DNA from: Nitrospira sp.
GTDB lineage: Bacteria; Nitrospirota; Nitrospiria; Nitrospirales; Nitrospiraceae
Reading direction: 5' to 3'
Length of the DNA stretch: 9,604 nt
NCBI GenBank assembly: GCA_015904045.1
Contig: JABMDG010000282.1
Coordinates: 1-9,604, forward strand
The notes under the pieces are model-generated. The model worked only from the letters and a program-made list of their open reading frames with translations. It was not told where the DNA came from and did no database searches. The translations under genes were made by a program, and so were the position numbers. Positions 1 to 5,674 of the stretch are shown one piece after another. The first letter of the stretch is position 1; each line of letters opens with the position of its first letter.

Positions 1-112
1 CATCCTGTTCTATGAATACTTCCATGGGGACAACGGTGCCGGTATCGGCGCAAGCCATCAGACCGGGTGGACTGGTTTGGTGGCGAAGCTGATTCAGCAG
101 AGCGGAGAGTAG
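1..112 (+). CDS. C-terminal end of a GH63-type (MGH1-like) glucosidase, partial
   Basis: Only the last 36 residues and the TAG stop are present; the gene enters from before the window. The visible tail contains [12 protein letters not shown] followed by [15 protein letters not shown]. This matches the conserved C-terminus of the (alpha/alpha)6-barrel glucosidases related to GH63 mannosyl-oligosaccharide glucosidase; the HQTGWTGLV stretch is characteristic of that family. Bacterial members hydrolyse alpha-glucosidic bonds in oligosaccharides or glucosyl/mannosyl glycerate-type compounds, but substrate cannot be told from the tail. The next gene downstream, 67 bp away on the same strand, is a glycogen debranching enzyme, which supports an alpha-glucan role and possible co-transcription. 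Family call is fairly confident; exact activity is not. Confidence 0.75.
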   Translation, partial: ILFYEYFHGDNGAGIGASHQTGWTGLVAKLIQQSGE

Positions 113-121
113 GGGTGTTAA

Positions 122-170
122 GCGTCATTCGTGAAGCGTATCTCGCGAACGACGAGATACGAACGACGAG
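122..170. repeat. Short intergenic repeat element with hairpin and tandem direct repeat
   Basis: A perfect 9-bp inverted repeat, CGTATCTCG (137-145) and CGAGATACG (153-161), encloses a 7-nt loop. The loop plus right arm begins an 11-bp direct repeat, CGAACGACGAG, at 146-156 and again at 160-170 (14-nt period). The left flank GCGTCATTCGTGAAG (122-136) resembles the start of repeats I recall as common between Nitrospira genes. The element fills most of the 67-bp gap between the two glycosidase genes and ends 9 nt before the downstream ATG. The inverted and direct repeats are seen directly; membership of a dispersed family is recall, not tested here. Confidence 0.6.
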
Positions 171-179
171 CTACAGCCA

Positions 180-2222
180 ATGCTGATTGGCAGAGAAGAG
201 TGCCAAGATCTCGTTCAGGCCCTGAGTCTTGAATGGCTGGAAACGAACGGTCGCGGTGGGTTCGCATCCGGAACTGTGTCAGGCGCCAATACGCGGCGCT
301 ACCACGCACTGTTGTTAACGGCACGCACGCCCCCGGCCGAACGCGTCGTCCTCGTCAATCACCTCGAAGAATGGATCGAGCTTAACGGGGGGTCATTTGC
401 TCTCTCAACCAATCTGTATCCGGGAACGGTTCATCCCGCCGGGTACACCTACTGCGTAGGATTTTCTTCCGTGCCCTGGCCAACCTGGACCTTCGATTGC
501 GGTGGCGTCAAGGTACAACGAGAAATCCTGTGTGTGTCCGGGCGAGACCTTGTCCTCGTGCGATGGAGATCGATTACAGCGAAGCCGCATCGGATGGTGC
601 TGCGTGTTCGGCCGATGTTGAGCGGGCGTGACTACCACAGGACTCACCACGAGAATACCACGCTCGCGACGGAGGCGTCGATCACGTCAGGGGTGGTATC
701 GTGGCAGCCCTATCCTGATATGCCTTCCGTGCAGGCCGTTCATGCAGGCGAGTACCGCCATGAGCCGGATTGGTTCCGGCATATCCAGTTTCCGGTGGAG
801 CGGCAACGCGGGCTTGATTGTGAAGAAGATTGGTGGTCGCCGGGAGAGTTTCGTTTCGTGATCGAACCCGGGGAAGAACGGGCCCTGGTGTTGACGAGCG
901 AACAAGGCAATGGCTCCGATCCGATTGCCATTGCCAAACGGGAAAGATTGCGCCGTAAACGGTCGGACCAAGTCGAGCCGGGGACCGATACGTTGGCCGA
1001 GTCGCTTCGATGCGCAACGGGCGCCTACCTGTCTGAGCGAGGCATCGGGAAGACGGTGATCGCCGGTTATCCGTGGTTCACCGATTGGGGGCGGGACACA
1101 TTCATTTCCTTGCCGGGTCTGTGTCTTGTGACAGGCAGGCTCGACAGTGCGTGGCAGATCATCAAATCGTTCGCCGCCCATGTTTCGGATGGTATGGTGC
1201 CGAATCGCTTTCCCGATGCCGGACAGCAGCCGGAGTACAACACGATCGATGCCTCCCTGTGGTTCATCCAGGCGATCGGCCGCTATCTGGACTACAGCGG
1301 CGATGAGGCGCGAGTCCGCACCGTCGCATGGCCGGCGGTGAAACAGATCCTCGATGGGTATCGGCGCGGCACCCGCTACAACATTCATATGGATAGAGAC
1401 GGGCTCATCGTCGGTGGAGTAATCGGTTCGCAGCTGACATGGATGGATGCAAAGATCGGCGATTGGGTCGTCACTCCACGGCAGGGAAAGCCGGTAGAAA
1501 TTCAAGCCCTGTGGGTTCGGGCCTTGGAAATCGGAATGCGCCTGGCTGAACAATTTGGCGAATCCGCCTCTGCGGACCGTTGTCGGAGACTCCGAGCCCT
1601 GGCCATGAAATCGTTCCGCGCCAAGTTCTGGAACGAGGCAGGGGGATTTCTCTATGACGTGATTGATGGGCCGGAGGGTCACGATGCGTCGATCCGCCCG
1701 AATCAACTCTATGCGCTCAGTCTCTGCGATAATTTGGTGGCTCGAGAACAAGCCGAGCAGATCCTGACGGTGGTCAAAGACCACCTCCTCACACCAAGAG
1801 GGCTGCGCACGCTATCACCGAGCGACAGTCGGTATCGGCCCCGCTATGAGGGGGGCGTGGCCGAGCGGGATGGCGCCTACCATCAAGGAACCGTGTGGCC
1901 GTTCCTATTGGGTCCATTCGTGACGGCATGGGTGAAGACATATGGGAAGAGCGCTCAGGTGAAAACACAAGCAAGGACATTTCTAAACGGGCTAGAAATA
2001 CATCTGGGAGAGGCGTGCGTGGGACAGGTATCAGAAATATTCGACGGGGATGCCCCGCATACCCCGCGTGGATGTCCGGCCCAAGCCTGGTCCGTTGCGG
2101 AACCCTTACGGGCTATGATCGAAGATCTCGACATCGCCATGTCGGTTCATTCAGTCAGGGCTGACCGAGCCGGTAACCGTCACGGTAAGGTGGTCTCAGG
2201 CGAAAAACCTGCCGAGCTTTGA
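180..2222 (+). CDS. Amylo-alpha-1,6-glucosidase (glycogen debranching enzyme, GH133-type)
   Basis: This complete 680-residue protein should hydrolyse alpha-1,6 branch points of glycogen or limit dextrin in the cytoplasm; it has no signal peptide. The N-terminal domain opens with EWLETNGRGGFASG (residues 18-31) and NTRRYHALL, the typical start of the bacterial/archaeal GDE N-terminal domain. The C-terminal (alpha/alpha)6-barrel carries AGYPWFTDWGRD (295-306), YHQGTVWPFLLGPF (567-580) and AQAWSVAEPLRAM near 634-646, all hallmarks of the family; the GRD aspartate lies in the catalytic region. Length is normal for the family. The ATG at 180 is the only good start: an in-frame TGA lies at 132-134 and the N-terminal motif begins soon after. 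No Shine-Dalgarno is visible because a repeat element occupies the expected site. The upstream GH63-like gene is probably in the same pathway. Confidence 0.93.
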   Translation: MLIGREECQDLVQALSLEWLETNGRGGFASGTVSGANTRRYHALLLTARTPPAERVVLVNHLEEWIELNGGSFALSTNLYPGTVHPAGYTYCVGFSSVPWPTWTFDCGGVKVQREILCVSGRDLVLVRWRSITAKPHRMVLRVRPMLSGRDYHRTHHENTTLATEASITSGVVSWQPYPDMPSVQAVHAGEYRHEPDWFRHIQFPVERQRGLDCEEDWWSPGEFRFVIEPGEERALVLTSEQGNGSDPIAIAKRERLRRKRSDQVEPGTDTLAESLRCATGAYLSERGIGKTVIAGYPWFTDWGRDTFISLPGLCLVTGRLDSAWQIIKSFAAHVSDGMVPNRFPDAGQQPEYNTIDASLWFIQAIGRYLDYSGDEARVRTVAWPAVKQILDGYRRGTRYNIHMDRDGLIVGGVIGSQLTWMDAKIGDWVVTPRQGKPVEIQALWVRALEIGMRLAEQFGESASADRCRRLRALAMKSFRAKFWNEAGGFLYDVIDGPEGHDASIRPNQLYALSLCDNLVAREQAEQILTVVKDHLLTPRGLRTLSPSDSRYRPRYEGGVAERDGAYHQGTVWPFLLGPFVTAWVKTYGKSAQVKTQARTFLNGLEIHLGEACVGQVSEIFDGDAPHTPRGCPAQAWSVAEPLRAMIEDLDIAMSVHSVRADRAGNRHGKVVSGEKPAEL

Positions 2223-2283
2223 CGCGGACCAGGAAGGAACCCCCCCGGTAAGTTCTTCCATCGGATCCCCCGTCGGTGATCTC

Positions 2284-2312
2284 TTGACAGTCACAGGATG
2301 CATCCGTACCCT
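2284..2312 (+). promoter_or_regulatory. Candidate sigma70-like promoter for the DUF336 protein and lipoprotein genes
   Basis: A perfect -35 TTGACA (2284-2289) is followed after 17 bp by TACCCT (2307-2312), which keeps the three most conserved -10 positions (T, A and final T) but not the middle three. It lies in the 145-bp gap after the debranching enzyme, and a start near 2319 would give a leader of about 50 nt before the ATG at 2368. The ideal -35 and spacing support it; the poor -10 weakens it. Confidence 0.45.
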
Positions 2313-2367
2313 CAGTAACGGAGCCTGAACAAGCTTTCGTAGGATCCTAGCTCTTAGGAGGCTGGCA

Positions 2368-2922
2368 ATGATGAAGCATATGGGTATCAGGGGTAGACGA
2401 GGAGTGTCCCTCGCGGTAACTGGCGCCGCACTCTTCCTGCTATTCGGCATCACAATACTGCAGACAGCCGGAGCCGACGAACTGCCGAGGGAGGCGACAT
2501 TGCCGCTTGGGATGGCCAGCAAGGCTGTCCAGGCGGCGCTGGAATCCTGCAAGAAAGACGGGTATCGCGTGAGCGTCTCGGTGGTGGATCGGGCCGGTGT
2601 GCTGCGTACCATGGGACGGGCCGACGGTGCCGGGCCGCATACGGTCGATAGCAGCCGAAAAAAAGCCTACACCGCGACCAGTCTTCGACGACCTACGACA
2701 GAACTGGCGGAACTCATCAATAAGATGCCGACACTCCAAGCCCTCCGTGACATCAACAATGAGATTTTGATCGTGGGGGGAGGGTTGCCCATCGAAATCG
2801 GAGGTGATGTCGTGGGTGGGATCGGAGTCGGGGGAGCACCGGGCGCTCATCTCGACGACGCCTGCGCGCAGGACGGACTTGATGCCATAGGAGCGGCGCC
2901 CAAGGTGGCCGCGCCCAGGTGA
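2368..2922 (+). CDS. Exported GlcG/HbpS-family (DUF336) haem-binding-like protein
   Basis: The 184-residue product has an N-terminal signal sequence: basic residues to R11, a hydrophobic stretch at 13-31 and an AGA site at 34-36, so the mature protein should start near D37 in the periplasm. The rest is one DUF336 domain: LPLGMASKAVQAAL (45-58), VSVSVVDRAGVLRTMGR (68-84), SSRKKAYTA (95-103) and the glycine-rich GGLPIEIGGDVVGGIGVGG (138-156) before an HLDD/CAQDGL end. Relatives include HbpS of Streptomyces, which binds haem and senses redox stress, and GlcG, whose role is unclear; the ligand here is unknown. AGGAGG at 2356-2361 is 6 nt before the ATG, a strong RBS that fixes the start. Its TGA overlaps the GTG of the next gene by 4 nt, implying coupled translation. 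Confidence 0.85.
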   Translation: MMKHMGIRGRRGVSLAVTGAALFLLFGITILQTAGADELPREATLPLGMASKAVQAALESCKKDGYRVSVSVVDRAGVLRTMGRADGAGPHTVDSSRKKAYTATSLRRPTTELAELINKMPTLQALRDINNEILIVGGGLPIEIGGDVVGGIGVGGAPGAHLDDACAQDGLDAIGAAPKVAAPR

Positions 2923-3374
2923 GGCGGCTGGCGTGGCTGGCACTTGTCGGTAGCCTGTGTGTGCTCGGTGCCGCCTGTAACCGCAGTGCGCCGGAGCCCG
3001 CGTCGGTCGATCTTCCCTCGACCAACCTCCGGCTTACCCTCGTTCGGACCGCTACGGACCTGTTCCTTCAGAGATTCAATCTCACTCTAAAAGTACAACG
3101 AGTCAACGGGTGTTCGACGTCAACGGACTTGTTTCCTGACACAGGTTACTCCGGACGCCGCAATATCTATCTGGCGGGGAAAGGCATGATCTATGTCGTG
3201 GGGCAATTCGACGCACGTGTGATCGATCCACAGGACTGCCGGGCAACCCTTTCAGAATTTCGGCATCTCGATCGGCAGGTGGTGTTTCTCGGGAGCTTCG
3301 ACGTGGACAGTGAGCAGCGGTGGACCTATATCCCGGCATCCCAGCGCCCAGAGATGGGGTTTGATAAACGCTAG
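2919..3374 (+). CDS. Predicted small lipoprotein, function unknown
   Basis: This 151-residue protein starts with GTG inside a GTGA overlap with the preceding stop codon, so it is probably translated by coupling to the DUF336 gene. Residues 1-20 (two arginines, a hydrophobic run, then VLGAAC) form a lipoprotein signal; the site fits the general lipobox pattern although glycine at -3 is less usual than leucine or valine. Lipidation would fall on C20. The mature part has no motif I recognise. It has two cysteines (C65 and C107) that could form a disulfide, alternating hydrophobic segments suggesting beta structure, such as IYLAGKGMIYVVGQFDARVI (83-102), and a polar C-terminus. Cell location and coupling suggest it works with the exported DUF336 protein; that is inference only. 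Confidence 0.7.
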   Translation: MRRLAWLALVGSLCVLGAACNRSAPEPASVDLPSTNLRLTLVRTATDLFLQRFNLTLKVQRVNGCSTSTDLFPDTGYSGRRNIYLAGKGMIYVVGQFDARVIDPQDCRATLSEFRHLDRQVVFLGSFDVDSEQRWTYIPASQRPEMGFDKR

Positions 3375-3389
3375 GGTGTGTCTAGTCGT

Positions 3390-3416
3390 AAACAGCATGC
3401 GCCATAAAACAGCATG
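3390..3416. repeat. Direct repeat AAACAGCATG overlapping a start codon
   Basis: The 10-mer AAACAGCATG occurs at 3390-3399 and again at 3407-3416, 17 bp apart. The second copy contains the ATG (3414) of the DUF3565 gene, while the ATG in the first copy is out of frame. It could be an operator with half-sites spaced about 1.6 helical turns apart, or a small duplication. Function is unknown. Confidence 0.4.
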
Positions 3417-3614
3417 AACCAGCCCATTGTCGGATACCATCTCGACGAACATGGGGATTGGGTGGCCGATTTGGCCTGCGGCCATGGGCAGCACGTGCGG
3501 CATCAGCCACCGTTTGTAAATCGGGCGTGGGTCATGACCACCGAGGGGCGACACCAACATCTGGGCACGCTTCTGAACTGCAAAAAGTGTGAGGAACCCC
3601 AGGCCTTGTCATGA
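3414..3614 (+). CDS. DUF3565 family small protein, probable metal-binding
   Basis: The 66-residue product matches the DUF3565 pattern along its whole length: an N-terminal QPIVGYHLDEHGDWVADL, then ACGHGQHVRHQPP (21-33), NRAWVMT (36-42), and a final LLNCKKCEE (53-61). C22, H24 and H27 with the C56-x2-C59 pair look like a zinc or other metal site; this is inferred from residue spacing, as no biochemical role is known to me. There is no signal peptide, so it should be cytoplasmic. An in-frame TAA at 3405-3407 rules out an earlier start, and the ATG at 3414 begins the conserved domain. No Shine-Dalgarno is visible upstream, where the direct repeat sits. It is convergent with the XRE regulator gene, 41 bp away. 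Confidence 0.75.
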   Translation: MNQPIVGYHLDEHGDWVADLACGHGQHVRHQPPFVNRAWVMTTEGRHQHLGTLLNCKKCEEPQALS

Positions 3615-3655
3615 GACTCTAGAATCCGACCTCCAGATTGTTCAGCGAGACAGCG

Positions 3656-4117
3656 TCAGTCGCTGGGCGGCTCAAAATGTCCAGAGGGACGCTGTTGCCA
3701 AGGGACTGTGGCCTGACGGGACTGTTTTGCCAGGCTGCGCAAACTCATTTCGGCGGCGCGCAGCAGTTTGGGATCGCCTGCCTGTAGCAGTGTCGTCAGC
3801 AGCACATAGAGCGCGCGGTCCATTCTCGACCCAGCCAGGATGCGTTCAGTCAACGGGTCGGGATGAGAAGTCTCCGGTTCTTCCTCCTGATCTCCATCAT
3901 TGAACAGGCACGCGAACGACTGGGGGCTGTCAAACAGCCAGCCCGGCGGAACACGGAGAGCTGCGGCCAAGGCCTGAAGTGTCGCGGAGGAAGGATCGAC
4001 TTCGTCCGATTCGATCTGCTCGAGAAAGGCAGAGGAAATCCCTGCCGATGCTGATAAAGACTGAAGAGATTGTTTTTTTGAGAGTCTCCAGGCTTGGATG
4101 AGAGGCCCAATCGACAT
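3656..4117 (-). CDS. XRE-family helix-turn-helix transcriptional regulator
   Basis: The 153-residue protein has an N-terminal lambda-repressor-like HTH at about residues 4-62: SLQSLSASAGIS (17-28) and the recognition helix around SSAFLEQIES (28-37), then PSSATLQALAAALRVPPGWLF (42-62), the usual closing helices of the Cro/C1 type. The rest (63-153) has an acidic patch DGDQEEEPE and a helical stretch with DRALYVLLTTLLQAG and LLRAAEMSLRSLAKQ, perhaps for dimerisation; I recognise no known ligand domain there. Targets are unknown; autoregulation of the divergent 180-bp region shared with the coiled-coil gene is plausible. No Shine-Dalgarno precedes the ATG; the promoter ends 6 nt before it, so translation is probably leaderless. 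Confidence 0.88.
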   Translation of the reverse strand: MSIGPLIQAWRLSKKQSLQSLSASAGISSAFLEQIESDEVDPSSATLQALAAALRVPPGWLFDSPQSFACLFNDGDQEEEPETSHPDPLTERILAGSRMDRALYVLLTTLLQAGDPKLLRAAEMSLRSLAKQSRQATVPWQQRPSGHFEPPSD

Positions 4118-4123
4118 AACGCG

Positions 4124-4152
4124 ATCATACAGAGAAGGCTATTCCGGTTCAA
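4124..4152 (-). promoter_or_regulatory. Promoter of the XRE regulator, placed for a leaderless mRNA
   Basis: Read on the minus strand, TTGAAC (4152-4147) and TATGAT (4129-4124) are separated by exactly 17 bp. They match consensus at 4/6 and 5/6 positions. The -10 ends 6 nt before the ATG at 4117, so transcription should begin at or next to the A of the start codon. This fits the absence of any Shine-Dalgarno. Confidence 0.6.
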
Positions 4153-4217
4153 CGGCTTTTCCGTGCTCATCGAAACTGGCGTAGTAATTTCAAGAGGTTA
4201 TGGACTTCTCGGCAGTC

Positions 4218-4247
4218 TGGAAGATGACCAGCGAAATCAGTTACAAT
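4218..4247 (+). promoter_or_regulatory. Weak candidate promoter for the coiled-coil gene
   Basis: TACAAT (4242-4247) matches the -10 consensus at 5 of 6 positions. The best -35 at acceptable distance is TGGAAG (4218-4223, 18-bp spacer), only 3 of 6. A start near 4254 would leave a leader of about 44 nt containing the RBS. An activator might be needed. The region 4153-4217, between this and the divergent regulator's promoter, shows nothing I can name apart from the short inverted repeat ACGG-CTTTT-CCGT. Confidence 0.35.
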
Positions 4248-4297
4248 ACAACTCTCGTTTTAGCAGTCCTTTGGAGAAGTGAAGGAGGGACGGGGTC

Positions 4298-4639
4298 ATG
4301 TTGGGAACGGATATTCGCGGGATTATGGCGGAAGAGGAAGAGGTACAGCGCCGGCAAGAAGCGCTGAAGTCCCTGATGACGATGCGGGCCAAGAAGCTTC
4401 GGGAGTCACTGGACCAACGAATCAAGCGTGCCAGGAGCAGCGGTGATTGGACGATGCTGTCGAAGGCGGAGTGTGCTGATTTGCACAAGCAGGAAAAGGC
4501 GCACTTGAAGTCTCAGTTGGAACAGTTGCAGTCCGAGCAAGTCAGGACACGAGGAAAACTGACGGCTCTGAAACGAGCGAAAGCGAGAGCCCAGCGAATC
4601 CGTGCGGCAGAGGCGGAGGCGGAGCGAAGACGCCGATAG
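4298..4639 (+). CDS. Small basic coiled-coil protein, function unknown
   Basis: The 113-residue protein is almost entirely helix-forming and charged, with Arg, Lys, Glu, Gln and Ala dominating. Heptad-like spacing is visible from about residue 14 to the end (for example LKSQLEQLQSEQ and LTALKRAKARAQRIRAAEAEAE), broken around SSGDWTMLSKAECADL (47-62). It has no signal peptide or membrane segment, so it is probably cytoplasmic; its excess of basic residues could suit nucleic-acid or ribosome contact, but that is speculation. AGGAGG at 4283-4288, 9 nt before the ATG, is a good RBS. It ends 10 nt before the preferred start of the RNA methyltransferase, so the two are likely co-transcribed. I do not recognise a family. 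Confidence 0.7.
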   Translation: MLGTDIRGIMAEEEEVQRRQEALKSLMTMRAKKLRESLDQRIKRARSSGDWTMLSKAECADLHKQEKAHLKSQLEQLQSEQVRTRGKLTALKRAKARAQRIRAAEAEAERRRR

Positions 4640-4649
4640 CAGGGTATCA

Positions 4650-5462
4650 GTGACCGGACCGACCTCTCTTCAGGTGTTGACACGTCGACACCGCACGTTG
4701 ATCCGCGAACTGCTCCACGATAAGCGCGTTCGGATGCGGGAAGGCGCCTTCATTATCGAAGGTGCCAAGGCCTGCCGCGATCTCATTCAACACTCTCCTC
4801 AGGCAATTCTCAGCCTGACCCTCTCGCCTCGGTATCTTGATACAGAAGATACGAAGGCGCACGCGGCACGGGCTATGCTGAACGCTCCTCAGTTTAGCTG
4901 CTCGGATGCCCTATTTGACCGACTCTCTGACGTTGAGGCCCCACAGGGTATTCTGGCTATCGTCCGGCAACCACAGTGGGATGAGCGGTCCCTGTTGGAG
5001 CAGCCAAGGATCCTTGGATTGTTTGGGGATCGACTGCGCGACCCGGCCAACGTGGGCACAATTATCCGGACAGCCGCGGCGCTGAATCTCACGGGACTGT
5101 GGCTGACATCCGATTCTGCGGACCCCTTCGGCCCCAAGGTCGTTCGTGCGGCGGCCGGCACGCTGTTGACCCTTCCTGTTTTTTATGGAGCGGAGCCACG
5201 ACGCTTTATTGAGCACGGCTGTGTAATTTATTCGGCTCTGGTCCCTCAGGCTGGTACCGTGTCGCTCAGGAGCATACAGTCCATTCCCCGCCGCCTTGTC
5301 ATGGCAGTCGGCAATGAGGGGGAGGGACTGGCTGACAGCATCGTGGGCCTCTCCACTGTCAGATTTGCAATTCCGCTGGCCAGCGCGGTCGAGTCACTCA
5401 ATGTCGCCGCGACGGCAGCAATCGCGGCATTTTATTTCACTGGGCTCCCGATCGGCTCCTGA
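4650..5462 (+). CDS. TrmH/SpoU-family RNA 2'-O-methyltransferase
   Basis: The 270-residue protein should transfer a methyl group from S-adenosylmethionine to a ribose 2'-OH in rRNA or tRNA. An N-terminal substrate-binding domain (roughly 1-100, with REGAFIIEGAKAC) is followed by the SPOUT knot domain. The three SpoU motifs are present: DPANVGTIIRTA (131-142, with N134 and R140), VMAVGNEGEGL (217-227) and the SLNVAATAA motif from S249. The RRHRTLIRELLHDKRVR start resembles the 23S rRNA G2251/TsnR-like group, but the target base cannot be read from sequence. Start choice: the GTG at 4650 has a weak AGGG upstream; an upstream GTG at 4602 would add 16 arginine-rich residues overlapping the previous gene, and GTG 4674 or TTG 4677 are also possible. 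Confidence 0.9.
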   Translation: MTGPTSLQVLTRRHRTLIRELLHDKRVRMREGAFIIEGAKACRDLIQHSPQAILSLTLSPRYLDTEDTKAHAARAMLNAPQFSCSDALFDRLSDVEAPQGILAIVRQPQWDERSLLEQPRILGLFGDRLRDPANVGTIIRTAAALNLTGLWLTSDSADPFGPKVVRAAAGTLLTLPVFYGAEPRRFIEHGCVIYSALVPQAGTVSLRSIQSIPRRLVMAVGNEGEGLADSIVGLSTVRFAIPLASAVESLNVAATAAIAAFYFTGLPIGS

Positions 5463-5467
5463 GTGGG

Positions 5468-5641
5468 ATGGGGACCGATCTTCCCGCCCAGGTGCATCAG
5501 CGTGGAGTCTGGTTCCGATTCACACACGGCCCTGTCGCGATGGATACCCGTCCGGATCAGCTCCGCAGCTATTTGAAAAAACAGACCTGTTCTGCGTATA
5601 GTTTCCGGAAAGCTGGACAATGGGGAAATCAGTTTGTCTAG
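5468..5641 (+). CDS. Candidate small gene of 57 codons, hypothetical
   Basis: An ATG 5 nt after the methyltransferase stop opens a frame of 57 codons ending in TAG at 5639-5641. The product is cytoplasmic-looking, with segments such as GVWFRFTHGPVAMD (13-26) and QLRSYLKKQTCSAYSF (31-46); no transmembrane stretch, no known motif. It otherwise fills an unexplained gap of almost 190 bp, and the spacing to the methyltransferase suggests translational coupling. Against it: no clear Shine-Dalgarno, mixed third-position GC, and its 3' part overlaps the efflux promoter (5573-5602). I cannot tell a real gene from a chance frame without comparison to relatives. Confidence 0.35.
   Translation: MGTDLPAQVHQRGVWFRFTHGPVAMDTRPDQLRSYLKKQTCSAYSFRKAGQWGNQFV
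5573..5602 (+). promoter_or_regulatory. Sigma70-like promoter of the metal efflux operon
   Basis: TTGAAA (5573-5578) and TATAGT (5597-5602) each match consensus at 5 of 6 positions and are 18 bp apart, the best promoter-like pair in the window. Transcription would start near 5609, giving a leader of about 65 nt to the ATG at 5675. The spacer contains a 12-bp dyad that could bind a regulator. Confidence 0.65.
5580..5591. promoter_or_regulatory. Dyad AACAG-AC-CTGTT in the efflux promoter spacer, possible operator
   Basis: AACAG (5580-5584) and CTGTT (5587-5591) are perfect inverted repeats around a 2-nt centre. They lie between the -35 and -10 boxes. MerR-type metal regulators bind dyads in just this position, although their promoters usually have 19-20 bp spacers rather than 18. 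Binding is inference from position and symmetry. Confidence 0.4.
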
Positions 5642-5674
5642 ATTACTCAGGTGGTTTGTGAGAGGTTTTGTGTC

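Noticed and set aside
687..1784. Long open frame of 365 codons on the minus strand inside the debranching enzyme gene
   Set aside because: It is antisense to a well-supported enzyme gene, its translation shows no family features, and long antisense frames are common in high-GC genes.
2232..2259. Imperfect hairpin GGAAGGAAC / GTTCTTCC after the debranching enzyme, as a terminator
   Set aside because: The stem has a bulge and an 11-nt loop, and there is no T-tract after it, so a Rho-independent terminator is not supported.
2340..2349. Palindrome TAGGATCCTA before the DUF336 gene as an operator
   Set aside because: A single 10-bp palindrome with no second copy or link to a regulator in the window; likely chance.
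4170..4183. Short inverted repeats in the divergent region upstream of the XRE regulator as its operator
   Set aside because: The only symmetric motif I found (ACGG-CTTTT-CCGT, about 4153-4165) has 4-bp arms, which is expected by chance at this length.
5651..5674. GTG at 5651 as the start of the outer-membrane channel
   Set aside because: It has no Shine-Dalgarno and adds eight residues with two cysteines before a normal signal peptide. The ATG at 5675 has GAGAGG 9 nt upstream.
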